In this document: positions 33,529-47,588 of the stretch, piece by piece
Layout of the letters: each line of letters begins with the position of its first letter
Position numbering within the stretch: position 1 is the stretch's first letter
NCBI GenBank assembly: GCA_004352715.1
Contig: SCFE01000002.1
Coordinates: 5,277,850 to 5,341,849 of the forward strand
From: Hofstenia miamia
Taxonomy: Eukaryota; Xenacoelomorpha; Acoela
Direction: 5' to 3'
Length of the DNA stretch: 64,000 bases
Translations under genes and position numbers: made by a program
Notes under the pieces: generated by a model
What the model was told of the DNA's origin: nothing
The model's input: only the letters and a program-made list of their open reading frames with translations
Database searches by the model: none

Positions 33529-33833
33529 GTATAAATCTTATTGGTGCTAATAGAGTAGTAATATTGGACTGTTCGTGGAATCCCACCCATGACATTCAAG
33601 CCATATTTCGTGTTTATCGATTTGGACAAACAAAACCAGTTTACATTTATAGACTTCTAGCACAAGGTACGATGGAGGAGCGCATTTATAACAAGCAAGT
33701 TGTTAAGGAATCTCTTTCACTAAGAGTTGTTGATGAAAATCAAATCGAACGTCACTTCAGCAAAAATGAGCTCTGTGAGCTTTACACCTTCAAGCCTGAC
33801 ATCCTCAAAGTCAATTCAGTCAGTCACATTTAA
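33529..33833 (+). CDS. ATRX: ATRX-like helicase, exon with motif VI, ends at stop
   Basis: Joins in phase with the exon ending at 32832 to read [23 protein letters not shown], then [31 protein letters not shown] and [31 protein letters not shown] and the RHF...NEL..LYTF tail are specific to ATRX among SNF2 proteins. The frame closes at TAA 33831-33833 shortly after [11 protein letters not shown], whereas vertebrate ATRX continues for a few hundred residues. Either this protein is short at the C-terminus, a weak donor before the stop is used, or this is a partial copy. No frameshifts are seen. Confidence 0.85.
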
Positions 33834-34131
33834 AGTTTGCTTTGTAAAATTCAGCAAAATGAGCGCTTGCTATTATTTACCTAATGGCTAATTTCCAGCA
33901 TGCATCGAATACAATGTTTTATTAGATCGAACGTATTGAAAATATTATATCAATCAAATATAGGTGTATAAATCATTATGTGGAAATGTTATATTTAACT
34001 AGGCAAACTTTTAAACAAATTTTACATATTTCTGCCAATTGAAATTATAAAGGATGATTTTCGCTAATCTGAAAAAAATTACATTTTGTTAAAACCAAAC
34101 TAAATAAAAGAAAATATTACGCATACTTACC

Positions 34132-34134
<3 letters not shown>

Positions 34135-34170
<36 letters not shown>
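34135..34170. repeat. (TA)n microsatellite
   Basis: TA run about 300 bp downstream of the ATRX-like stop codon. Confidence 0.95.
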
Positions 34171-34174
<4 letters not shown>

Positions 34175-34559
34175 TTATGTCGTCGTATATACTAATTTTT
34201 CATTTTGACTGTTTGCAGAATATAATTTGCTGTTTTCACCTACTATGAGTGTTACTCGGTGCAATATTTTTCCCTCGCCTTTTTATGTAACAATTCACTA
34301 CAAATGGCGAATCCAAAAATATGTATATTTCTGAAATTTCGTGTAAAACAGGATACGCAATGAAATCTGTAACATAGGCGTAAGGTTTATCTTTGGTTGT
34401 TCGGTAAATTCGTATCATTTTTCAAAAAAACATGAAATATATATTTCAGTAAACAGCAGTGGATTGCAAATTTCATCAATTTCACTGTCTATTGAATTAC
34501 AATGTAAATATTTATCAATAGCACTATTGCTTACGTAGCAACTCCTTGCTACTGCTGCA

Positions 34560-34860
34560 ATTCATTTATCCATCAAGCTCTTCACCACTTTAGGCTCTAC
34601 ATCTTCAAGTAGACTGAACGCCACTGAATCAATACTACACATTTGAAATGGAACTGTTGAGTATACAAGAAAATGGCTCTTCCGGTGATTACCATTTTGA
34701 AGACGATTCTCGGTGTGGTCGCTCATCCGAATTGATAAATGACCAACATGTTGTTTTGAATTCCTTCTACAGTATATATTGAACATCAGTCCTACACTTC
34801 CAGGATGGAAGCAGCAGTTGTAGCCGTCCACAGAACACAGTTTTGACATCACCACCATCC
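34560..34860 (+). pseudogene. Decayed mariner transposase N-terminal fragment
   Basis: One plus frame reads SIQENGSSGDYHFEDDSRCG, then RSSELIND, which matches the helix-turn-helix end and linker of mariner transposases (WFxRFxSGDFxLEDxPRSGRPSEL). An upstream frame gives LRLYIFK, like the (R)HLMLYEFK start. Several frameshifts and stops. A 101-codon minus-strand ORF over the same bases is a shadow. Confidence 0.5.
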
Positions 34861-36235
34861 ATTTCATAAAACAAATTAATTCTCAATGACGAATATAAAA
34901 TGCAGGGATTTTTGAAAAATTCATTAATAACTTCAGAATTTAAAATGCATTCTGAATAGCAAGAAAAAATAATAAGAGCTATAACTGATTCGCATCATGG
35001 CTATCTTCAGTGAAATAAATTTACATCCCCTGTCAAATATATGAATATTTTGGAGACTCCCATAATAGCAATTTCTTTGTTTTCAAATTTTTTAATTTCA
35101 TTTCATAAATTTCAACTGTTCTTTCAGGAGCATTCAAATTCATTGCAAACTATGAAAATGCATCTGTATCAACTGTGAAATTTCCTTTTACAGTAATAAA
35201 CAATGTTTGTGTAATCCTTTCAGTTATTACAGAAACATTCATGTTCTTCCAAAAAGAATTTCTTCTACTTATTAAATTATGCCACTTTAGGTAGTTGAGC
35301 AATGCCAATATATTTTATTATACAGGTTATGCTGTTTTAACAAAAAACTAAATTTCCCTAGTTTGTTCAGTTTTTGTACACTTATATATTTACTTCGATA
35401 TCAATGTCAATTTGCAAAATTTAAAATTCCGACTTTCCAGCATTTTTTATGTTTAAGCTATCCTTAGTTATGTTCATTCCACTGTACTCTGAGACACGCA
35501 TTTAATCTGCTCTTTGTTCATACATGTATTAATGTTAAACAACAATGGGAAATTGTTGTTGAAGTTGCATTATTTCCATTGATAATAACATGATCGCCAA
35601 ACCTGTTTTGAAATATTCCATATCACCTCCTTTTTTCAATTAGCTAATTTGATATCACAATGAGAACAACTGACTTTAGAGACAGAAATTTACAATTATC
35701 ATTCCGAAAACAATGTAGAATTTAGTACACGGAGAAATATCCTACTTTTTTAGAATTGAATATATGACATTTGTATTCATAAGAACTTATCGTAGCCTAA
35801 GAAATCATTTAATTTCAATAACAATTGTGTCTCATGAAAATATTCTGCAATATTTTGAACACCCTTTATTAAATTGCAATTCGTGTAGTGCTGAACACAT
35901 ATTTCTTGACTTATTGTAAATCATATACGATGTGCATGTTCACGGTTACATCTGGGAATCGCTTTGAATGACATATCGACGTATTTTTTCTGAAATTTTA
36001 ATTCTTGCTTTGTCCATGCTCACTAGTTTGCAGCAATTATGCAAACATATGTAGTAGATTTTCTGAATTTGAAAGCACTGATGTGGCTTATAACTTAACT
36101 TGTTGGTTTTTGACTCTTTAGATTACCTGAAACAAATATATATGACAACAAAAATACCTGAATTTTAAAAAACTGTTTATGAACTTTGCTTTGAAATTTT
36201 TTCAAATGCAATTTTAGTTTTTAGTTTTATTGTGT
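34861..36235. other. Upstream region of LOXHD1-like gene; no gene seen
   Basis: AT-rich, no recognisable coding sequence. It presumably contains the LOXHD1 promoter and 5' UTR, but no specific element can be supported. Confidence 0.4.
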
Positions 36236-36359
36236 ATGCCAGTTGCTTATAATATTCCCCAACCGTCATTTGGTGTCTCAGCTGCTCTACATCCAAATTC
36301 AGAATACGACAATGCATTCATTGATCCCTTAATTTCCCAAATTCCTTTCAGAGGCTATG
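36236..36359 (+). CDS. LOXHD1: LOXHD1-like exon 1 (start codon)
   Basis: First in-frame ATG after TAG; encodes [20 protein letters not shown] through IPFRGY. Ends ATG/GTATGT in phase 1, followed by a 42-bp intron. No signal peptide. Confidence 0.75.
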
Positions 36360-39300
36360 GTATGTTATATAATTAGCTTTTGTAATATAATATTTGTGCA
36401 GTACCGCAGACAAGGTGCTTATCAAAACGCGTGGATTGCCAGCCTCGGACGGTCAGACAGTCACATCCTCCAAAAGCCCCTCGAAAGTCTACTTCTATTT
36501 CAGTGACTTTACACAGTGTGCCTTTAAATAGTAGTGTTAGTTATGGAAATTCTGGTGAGAAATTTATTAAAATAGTTGATAAATTGATACCTAAAGTACA
36601 TTTCTCTTCATATTTCATTTTCGCATTTTAGGCTTCAATAGTAGAAAGCTCTGTCAAACTCCTTTGTATAACTCATTGGACGATCCACATTTGATTGACT
36701 ATTTCGCCAGAAAATTCGGTGTTATTGCTGATAATGCTGAAATTCTACCCCTGAAAAGAGTAAAATTGAAGGCTTTGTTTTCATATTTACCTGAATTTAG
36801 ACTCGTTCTGCAAGTAGAAGCAGACCTTCAACAGGAGATAAGAAACGCAGAAGAACAAAGAGTAGTCATAATCTGATGATAGATGGTAATTTAAGCATTT
36901 TAAAATGAAATAATCGAAGAGAGCATGTAATAAAATTAGATTTTAAATTATAAAATAATACATTGAACGGTTCTTCAATATTATAGGCGTTCCAATGTGT
37001 CGCTGCAACTGATTTCCATTATAAAAGATTGAAAAACTTCTAAATATATTAAAATTGATATTTAGTTTTAACATTGCAACTTCTATTAGGAGCTGGAATA
37101 AAATCTGAAAGTCCATTTCCATCTAAGAAAATTAAGTATGAAGTCACTGTAAAGACTGGTGATGTAAAAGGTGCTTCAACAGCTGCTAATGTATATGTTC
37201 GACTTCGAGGTTCAAATGGCAAGATGCGAAAGAAGAAGAAGCTAAGCAAAGGAGGCTCTGAAGATGGATTTAAATTTGCCAAAAATTCAGAAAGTGTTTT
37301 TAAATTCAAACACGTAGATCTAGGAGAATTGACTAGTTTGTCTTTGGAGGTACCTCTTTTTAGATTTACTCTATTTTCTCTTTCACTAAGATTAATTATT
37401 TATTGTTGATAGAATTATTATTGAACTATTCAACATCAACTGTCTTAATCGACATTTGGAAAATATTGAGTTGTCATAAATACGTATTTTTTAATATTTG
37501 AATATTGGCTGGTAATGGAAGAGCATTTAGAATTGTAAAGTTCATTTTATGTTTACTTAGCATGATGGTACTGAAAAGAAAGACAGTTGGTTTGTGAATG
37601 AAGTGATCGTGAAGAACACTCACACGAACGATTTGTGGGTTTTCCCTTGTAATCAATGGTTTTCACTATATGAAGACGATTGTCAAACGAAACGGATCTT
37701 ACATGCAGAGAAAGTCAGGCAAAGATTACCCACAGGTTAATTAAATTAATTATAATTAATATTAGCATATTCTAAAATATCAAATATTTATAGGTTCCGG
37801 CTATTTATTCTGATACATTTTCGTCTTCCAAAAATATTTTCTTTACTTAGATTTTCTGCATTATTTCATGATTGTATTTCATAGCGTTGGAAATTTTTAA
37901 CAATTGAAACTACAATCAATGTATAAAAATAAGTAAATGGCATTTTGTGCGCTTTCACTTAGTTTTTAATCAATCATCTGACTTGTCTTTGAAATATGAT
38001 TTAAATTTTTTCCATCTTTGAAGTAATGAAAAAATTAGGAAATGAAGCCAATTCCTAAATTTGGTACTGTCACTCCTGCGGTTGATAGTTCTTGGCAGAT
38101 ATACATTGATAAATTTTTATATAATTTTATATGTTAGTGCATTCTAATTATCAATCCATTGCTTTGTAATTTACTTATTGAATAATATTTCTGCAAAGCC
38201 TAACAAACCGACATCTGAAATGTGGGATTCGATACCAAATATGAAGATATTTTTAGTCTCTTCCTTTAAACAACTTTTTGAGTTCTCTATTCCAGAGTTA
38301 GTAGCATTTTATTATTTGTAGAGTTATTACTTTCTTTGAAATATAGTTTCCATGAATTTACATTAAGCTTTGTAGATTTGCGCCCGATAAACACATTTAT
38401 TTTTTCCCCTTTGCATTACTGTTTTTTGGTTAGCCGGATTTATAGGTCATAGTTTGTCATTGTTTAATTTAAAGTTCCTATCTAGATGTTCTTATTCTTG
38501 GATTCCACGATTTTGCGTTCGATATTGAGAACCAGTCTAATGTTTGACAAATTACTCACTGAATCTTGGAAATTGAAATTTCACTTGATCAATGAAGGCC
38601 TATTTGTTTTACTCTTATGACTTTATTTGAAAAAACATATAATTTTGAGCATCTTGTGCACTTACTCAAACAGTAAAATTTTAAATGCCCTAATTATAGT
38701 AGAGTTCGCACTATTTTTGGCTTTTAGATTAGAGTAAAATCCAGATTTCTTTTTCTATGAAAACACAGATTTGCATAGATTGCCATTTAGACTATGAGGT
38801 TGTTGTCACCACTGGAGATAGAGCTGGAGCAGGAACCAATGCTAATGTATCAATTATTGTATATGGTTCTGATGGTTACACGCCAAAGCTCTCACTTAAG
38901 CGAATTGATTCTAAGACGTTTAGTAGGGGGCGTACCGATACGTTTAAAGTTGCCGTTTCACAATCAGTTGGAGAAATTACTAAGATCAGGTAATTTTAGA
39001 CAAATTAAATACCATGTATATTATATAGGATTGCGAACGAGTAGACCACGCCAAGGACTGTAGTGCTTAAATGTTAGGAAGAGAATCTAAATTAAATAAG
39101 TTATTTTGCTGTTGCTCATTAATATTAATGATTAATTTTTACGCTCACATTATTTATCTATGCATGTTAACACTAGAAAGCCCGACGATTCTATATCTTA
39201 AATTCATGAAGTTGTTAGAATTGACGCATTCAAATAAAACTAGCGAAAACTAAGCAAATAAAAGAAACGTGTCAGAAGAACAAAATAAGCTGTTTTTATA

Positions 39301-41292
39301 TTTAAATTCTCATTACATGAGGCATTACAAATGCATTTAAGATGTGCAAAATGGTCAGATTTGACCGCTCGGACTTTCTAGTGTTAAATTGATTACATAT
39401 TCGAGAAGTTGTATCTGTTTTTGAAATAAAGCAAAATACAAATTGACTCTGAATACGAAAATCTTGTGTATACATATATTGTGGAACATTCGAAGTCCAA
39501 TACATTATGATCCTTTAAAACCGAGCGGGATTCTCAATTCGGGGAAGTACTGTCAGCAACTAGATAATTTTAAAACAACAGTCCAAGAAAAATGGCAAAT
39601 GTTTAATAGGAAGGAAGTCATACTGCATTGTGATAATGCCAGGCCACATGCTTCTTTGAGGACTCGTTGAAGAATGCAGAACTAGCTGGGGGGCTTCTGT
39701 CACATCCACCATATTCCGCAGACTTATTTTTGTCCTTACGAATTATTTTGAGGAAAAAAATTCAAAAATGCAGGAGATATCAAACAAGCAATGTTTAAAT
39801 GGGATATGTAAATTGCTCACACGCTGACAAGAAGTCATTAATGATAATGACAATTATGTTATTTAATGGAGTTTATTGACGGTAATAAAAATTTGTATTT
39901 TTGTTTATTCCAAAAATTGTAAATATTTCCGGTAGACATAATATATTAAAAAGCTGCTTTTTTGGTAATCATCAAGATATTTGATTATTTCATAACATAA
40001 ACTACATCAAAAACCCAAATATTTTAAATGAGTTTACAATGTGCAATACAGTAAAATAGTGTTGTATAAAATATGAGATTTTCTATAGTTTTCTTTACTT
40101 AGCATAATTTGATTATTGAAAGAATAACTTTTTTGAATGTAATTATTCCAAAATTCACTGATCCTGGTGATTTCGCTACATTCTATTAAAATGATAAACG
40201 AGGACTGCGGTTATTGTTGTCTATAGCACTGCTCTAAGTAATATCATACGGAATATGTTTTTTATGTTTGGTATACTACTAATGTATTGTCCTATTTCCA
40301 TTTACAAGTATACAACAGAGTAGGCTTGGCTGGAAAGAGAAATTTACTTATGATTCTGATAGATTCACTAAGATATCTAAGCAATATATTTTGTATTCTT
40401 CTTCTCTAAAGGTCGGTTTGCATGATAAGTTTCCCTTTTGACTTCCTCGTACGTAAGGGAAAGCCTATCGAGTAATCGCAATTTTTTCACGAGATAATTG
40501 TCCAACGTTTTGACGGCCTCAGTGCATATTCATAAACTTGGTGGTTAAAAAAATCAATGAAAAGGGAAAAGTTTTCGTGTAAGCGCAAATTAGGAATGCC
40601 TTATAGACTTTTATATTTGAATAAAAAGTGTAATTGGCGGAAGGCTACTCAAAATTACCCAATCGCATTTTTCGCTATAACTACTCACTCAGCAAAAGCA
40701 TTTCAAAGTGGTATTACATAATAAAATTTCCGTAGTAAACATGAAAAAACGATTAGTGAAAATTTACCATGTACACACAACTGATATTTCGTTAATCTGC
40801 TAAATGCTTCGTAAATAAAAATAAGGTCATCAGGAAAAACTTATAGTGTAAACGAGACTTAAAAGAGACACTTTGTTTTGTTCATCCTATGTATTTTAGA
40901 ATTCAGCATGACAATGTCGGGTTTGCTCCTGGGTGGTATTTGGATAAGGTTATTATAACTGATCTTGCCAATCCTGGAGTTCGATATTATGCTACCTGCG
41001 ATGCATGGTTAGCGTCAGATGAAGGGGAAGGAATTATTTTCAGAGATTTAATCTGCAGCACAGATCCTACAAAGAAGCAAACAGGTATTTGTGAAATTTG
41101 TAACAATTTTGTGCTAGAAGTGAAATTTAGCCAACAAATATATTGTGACCACTGAGACTGGATCTGTTCGCGGGGCTGGAACCGATGCCAATGTCTTTCT
41201 CACCATCTTTGGAGATATTGGTGGTGACTCTGGAGAACGGAAACTTAACACCTCCAGCAATAACTTCGAAAAGGGAAAGTAGGAAATATTTG

Positions 41293-41328
<36 letters not shown>

Positions 41329-44300
41329 ATTATTTTAATATACAATTGAAGCTATTTTGATAAATAATACCATTGATCATTAAAAATCCTATGAAAACAT
41401 GCTTTAGTTATTATTCAATTTATATGAGAGCCTGAATTTCTTTTAATGAGAATGATATATTTGGTTAACTAGCCTTAAATAAACAAGCTGTTTTATTTTT
41501 CCTCTGAGTGTTAGCCTCAAGTATTCTTAATTAAGAATATGCTTAGCCAGTGATTCATTTTAGAGTTGATACTTTTACAATCGAATGCCCTTCTTTGGGT
41601 AAAATTGAGAGATGCAGAATTCGCCATGATAACGCTAATCTTGCTCCTTCATGGTTCCTAGAATCCTTAAAGATTGAGGACAGTGAAACTAGAAAAAGTT
41701 ACAGCTTTCCTTGTCATAAGTGGCTTTCTCGAAAAGAGGGTGATGGAAAGATTGAGCGAGATCTTTATACAAGTGACAGAGCTGGTGATGTACCTGAAGG
41801 TTAATTTTTTTTAAATTCTTTAGTTTAAAACAAAGGGAAATTTACACTTAAATTAAAATTTAAAAATGAAAATATACTTATTATTGTCATAGTTTAGATT
41901 TTATTGTTTTTTCTTATTATTTAATTATTAATTTTTTTCATATAATTGTGATGTACATGTACAAATTTGATTTATCAGGATTTTCTGTTTAAGGTGTACC
42001 ATATGAAGTAACAGTGTATACTGGTGATTTCCGAGGTGCTGGAACGAATGCTTCTGTCTACATTGTAATGCATGGCGAGGTTGAAAAGGATATTACTGGT
42101 GTGAAATCCATGGTTGAACAGAACAGCTCAAAGGTGTCGTACCTCCTGTTCATACTGTTTATGTCTACATAGTTTAGCATTGAGTATACTTACAATTATC
42201 TATGAACAAAATTCTTAGTTATTTTTGGATTGATTGCTTAAATGTTGTATGTGTTAATGATACATTGTTTCTGAATATTATGTGTCGTTATTACTCTTGT
42301 ACTTACACAGCAAATTCAAAATTATATGTAGATACATATTGAGCAACTAAATTATGTGTCAGTCGAATTTGACTATCGGAATAAGATTAGTCGAATTTTT
42401 GAACAACCAGTATTTTACGAATAACTCATGTTTTAACAAAGAACTGTAATACCAAATTTCTTGTCTTTCAAAGCTTTTCCACATATTTTTTTAATATAAT
42501 TTATTAGCAATGCATAAATTGATTGACTAAATTATACTTTAGTTATATACGAAGAGAAAATGTTTCTACCCTTTATAATGTACAATAGTTTTTAATCTTA
42601 ATGCAAACTTTCATTGTTTTTCTGTCCATTCTATAGGTTCAATGAATTCCAAAACAATCCATTCGTTTGAGTTTTTCGGCAGGATTTGCCGAAACTTTCA
42701 TGTTTATTAATACAAGATGTCTGAAAAGTCACTATGCACTGTAAATTGGGAGTTTACACCATTTTGTTTGGTTCCATTTTCTTCACTGAAGCCATCGATT
42801 CAGAACGATATTGCAGTCAAATAATGGCCACACGTTCACCTTTCAGCGGGATAACGCAACTTGCCATTGCGTTATTCATTGAATACCGTTGAATCTCTTG
42901 TTGAAGGCTGTGGTCTGCTTAGCACCTGAATTGAACCTGGTTGATTTTTTATTATGGGTGCTCTGGAAGAAAGAGTTTTCTCCAGGAATCCACACACCAT
43001 TATGGAGCTTCAAATGGAGATACCCACTAACACTGAACAACTTACTTTCCAAATTTTGAAGACGATGGTCTTCTCGAATATAGAAAAACGTTTGAAAAAC
43101 TGTCTGGAAATCGAAAGCGGACATTTTCAGCATCGTTTGTAACGTTTTGCTATGTAAATTTGTCTATTATTTTACTGCACAGCGATTTTGTTGAGATACT
43201 GAAAATTTAAACATTAGAGTAAGGGTTCATAAGACCCACATCCACCGTAATGATAGATGCTAAAGTTAGTTTCATTGAAACTAACTGACCATAACAGATG
43301 TCTCAAAAATATAAAAAATTGCTCAACCAAGCGCGGGCCTTTGTGAAGCGTGGGGCCTGTAACCCATAATTGCCTGTACATGTGTTATAATTTGATAGAC
43401 CAGATTAATCCTTCCTTAAGTTTTACATACATTAATTGGGATTGGTAACAAATTTCTAAAAAAATTCAGCAATAATATATATTATTATATTTGCGTTAAA
43501 TTTTTACTTTTTACTTTCGTCAAAGTTACTACTTTTAATTTAGTCTGTGACAGAATGATTACTTAATGCATTTCTTTAACGACTTCTAAATGAATTTCTG
43601 TCTACTGCTTAGAAATAAAACTTTGAGTCTAGGATTGTGTATTTTTTACTTTATTTTAGCTCTTCCCAGCATCAACAACGACATCAAAGCTGCAACTTGA
43701 CAGTTATTTTAATATTTAAAATGCTTTTAATTGTAATCAATTTATTATGTATGCTACTATTCAAATAATACATTTATCAACGCCAAGTTTCTGCATGGTT
43801 AAAGAGAACGATTAATGTATATCTTGTGATGAATTATTTTAGACTCGTATTTTTAGATATACTTAGTTGGAGGGAAGTTCGAAAGATCTGGGTGTGATAA
43901 TTTTACAGTGGATTGCACCGCGTCTTTAGCACCTCTTACCAGACTAACAGTTGGTCATGATAACAATGGTGTTGGTGCTGGCTGGTTTCTGGATCGCATT
44001 GTTATTTTCAGTCCTCATCGCGGGGTGGAGCAACACTTTGTCTGCCAGAAGTGGCTGGCGGATGATGAGGGTGACAAACTTATTGAACGGGAACTCACTG
44101 AAAGAATGCTTTGGAGAACTACTAAAAAACCAAGTAAAAATTTAATGCAAATTTTATTCTAAATATTTTTGGTAGAAATAAATATAATTATAACGTCTAA
44201 TATTAACATAACATCAGCTGCATTGTGTATGTAGTTTATTCATACTTTTTGAGTAAAATCTCATTATTACATCACTACCAAAATCAACTCGACTGCTGAT

Positions 44301-47300
44301 GCCAAAACAGACTAAAATTGCTGTTTTTATTCATATTCATTTACATGTATCCTTTTTATAAGATTTTTTTTCCTATAAAAAATTTGTTTTGAAATTTTAA
44401 AAGTTTTGTTGTAATTTCTGAGTTAAACTAGTCTGAAAGAAATGACTTGATGTTATTCAGTTTTAATGTCATATTCCATATATTACTTTGCTTCATCCTT
44501 AAGGGTTGCAAATTGCCTATACTTGTTCCTAAATACTTACCAGAGCTGCGCGACCTAATACGGCACGGCATGGGTTTTCAAAAATATTATTAGGCACGGT
44601 TTTAGAATTTTATAATTTCAAACTTATGCATTTTTCAATTACATATAATGATTAAAGCAGTGTATTATGTCTTGTAAATCAACAAAAAGATCATATAGAA
44701 AATATATTAGCCAGAATCGCATTAAATCTGTTATGAACAGAAACTTGTACAAAGAATAATTGTGAGTTTTAGGCGCTTGCATATTCCATAGATTTGAGTC
44801 ACGGCACAGCACCGCACGGCTAAATAGTGCAAAATGTTAAGTACGGCACAGTTGCAAGTTGCAGCTCTGATACTTGCTTTATTCATTGAAGCTTTTCAAG
44901 ACTTATGTAAACTTGCCATTCTTTATTTGTTGCAATCCCTGATTTGTAATAAAAATAAAACATCTTGTTTACTATTTCTAATGCGTTGTTAAGCGGGTAA
45001 TATACAAAATAAGCAAGATTTTAGTTTTGAGTAAAACAAATGTGTGTTTGTACCTAGCATGTAGTTGATCTTTGTTTCTGCGTTAATTTTTAATAAATTC
45101 TTAGAATCCACATGGCTGGTTGAAGTCCACACAAGCGACGTGTTCAACGCCAGTACATCTGCTACCGTTTATATGCAATTGTATGGTGACAAGGGCAAGT
45201 CAGACGAACATATTTTATCCAATCAATCAGTGAATTTCCAGAAGGGTTCTATAGATCACTTTAAGTTATCCATGCAAGATGTTGGTATCCCTTTTAAACT
45301 GCGCGTTTGGCATGATAACTCTGGGTTTGGTGCTGGCTGGCATCTTAATAAGGTACTATATATTTTTGCTTCCTAATGTATGAAGAAAACCTTCATTATT
45401 CGTGAAATTTCAATAATGTTTGCCACATTTTATCCTTCAACGTTCTTGCTTAAGTATTTTCCTTTGTTTTCCCCAAATCAAATTAAAGTAAGAGATATTA
45501 TAATTTTAATTCTTGCACATATTTACATATGAAGATGAACACATAATTTTTTATTCAATACTTGTAAACCAAAGTAAAAGTTATGAGAAAAAACAAGAAC
45601 TAAGTTAATCATCTGGTTTTCACAATGTGAGCTGCGTGGACAAAATATATGCGATCCATTGTTTACATTTGCTATGAAACTATCAAAAGAGTAATATAAC
45701 TAAAAAAGTAGTCATATGAGGGCTGTTGTGCTACCCACATAGAAATTACGCAAATTAGTAAAAAAAACTTACTCGCCTTATTTACTTTATAACTTTGAGA
45801 AGACTTAAAAATGATTACTTACTATCCTAACAGTAGGGAAAAGGGATTGTATAGCAAAATAAAATACAATGGTTTCAAAATTTGAGATATTATGATTACA
45901 AAATATCGACAAAATGACACACGCAGTGACATGTCCACAGTTTTGGTGAACCTTGTAATTTTTTGGTTTTATTTATTCTATCAAGCACTCGTAGCATTGA
46001 TGAATTGGCGTGCTTGTACAATTTTAATATTATAGAGCTTTGTTTAAGCCCAAAAAAGAGCCGTTGAATACCAATAATGGTATATGATTACATGATACAA
46101 TACACGAAAAGTACTTACTTTTTGTCATATAATCGCGAAAATCTGCAATTGGTTTATGGTGTAGACCTAGTGTATAAGATCTTGCCCATGTCTGCAAATT
46201 TGTGTGCAATGGAACATCTATTTTCTCTTAATATACTAATAGAATTACAACTAGAAACGTGTATAAATTCGGATGTATCTTAATAAATTCGATTTTCTGT
46301 AACAGTAGTTCAATGAAAGCAGACACATACGAAATTACACGAATTGTCACAAAAATACTAATTCACAATTAGCGGTGCCTTTACCCTGTTGTAAGATAAA
46401 GTATTTTTAGAACTATTAGGCTCATATATTTTAAACAGCATATGAGCTTGCTTCATGCTCCTATCGCTCAACTGTGAAAATCCTACACAAAAAAAACAAA
46501 AAATTTGATGAATTCGTAGAAGAGGAATTACTGGAGAAATTAGTGTAATCTTTGTGTGAAATGAACAGTTGTTGTTAGTGATTAGAATAACGTGTGATAT
46601 ATTCACCTATTTTTCTTTGCTTATAATCCGGTACCTCTCATGTATGGATGTAGGTTCACTTTCTGAAAGTGTGTCTAATAATTCAACGCGTCCTATAGTC
46701 CGAAATATACGGTTCGCTTACAACAATCCTATGTTGATCAAGTTGTTTTTCTGTTTGATCAATATGAATAATTGCTGATAATGTTTCTATGATTTAGTGC
46801 TCTTTACCTTAGTTTACTTTTTATGACTCTATTTAGATGATTTTAAAAAATCTGGAAACTGATAAATCATATGTTTTCAACTGCAACAAGTGGCTAGCAG
46901 ACGATGAAGATTATTTTGAAACATGTCGTGAACTGACACCACATTCTGTTCGAGACAAAATTCCTCGTAAGCTATACTATAATTAGGAAACATGAGACTT
47001 ATTGTTTGATCGACGTGGTTTTGGGCAGTTTTTTTGGAAACGCTCAACAATGAAATAATGAAATATTCATCACATTTTAACTAAATTTTGTCAATAGGTA
47101 TGAATGCAGAGATGACAGCAATTGCATTTTAAAAAAGTTTTGTGACACCACTCTAGTAAGTGGAATATGTTTTAATATGCATGGTGTTTGAACTAATCAC
47201 TTACAATATTGCTTTAACATGTGCAAACCTTATAAAATTTGTAAAGAACCAATATTTTTTTACAACCAGAATACATTTGAATCAATGTTTGTGATGCTGA

Positions 47301-47549
47301 ACTTAGAAAATGAATTAATTCAGAACATGATGTAAAAGAATTTCGCAATTATAGTAATGAAATACAGTGTAAAATTTCAATTGAGATTAAGGCATTTGCA
47401 TTCAATAAGTTTTATGTTGATTTATGTATATTTTTAAGATTTTTTAAAGAAAGTAATGTCTGAAATTTGGAGAATAAAATTTTGACACATGCTTAATACG
47501 ATTAAATATTAAATTTATTATTAAACATGCGGGTGAATCGTAATAATTA

Positions 47550-47588
<39 letters not shown>

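Noticed and set aside
34562-34867. 101-codon minus-strand ORF that looks like a small gene
   Set aside because: The plus strand of the same bases carries a recognisable mariner transposase segment (SGDYHFEDDSRCGRSSEL), so the minus ORF is its shadow.
36664-36876. Reading straight through LOXHD1 exon 3 to a stop at 36876
   Set aside because: A 41-bp intron with GTAAAA and TTTAG restores the frame into a basic exon that joins PLAT1 in phase.
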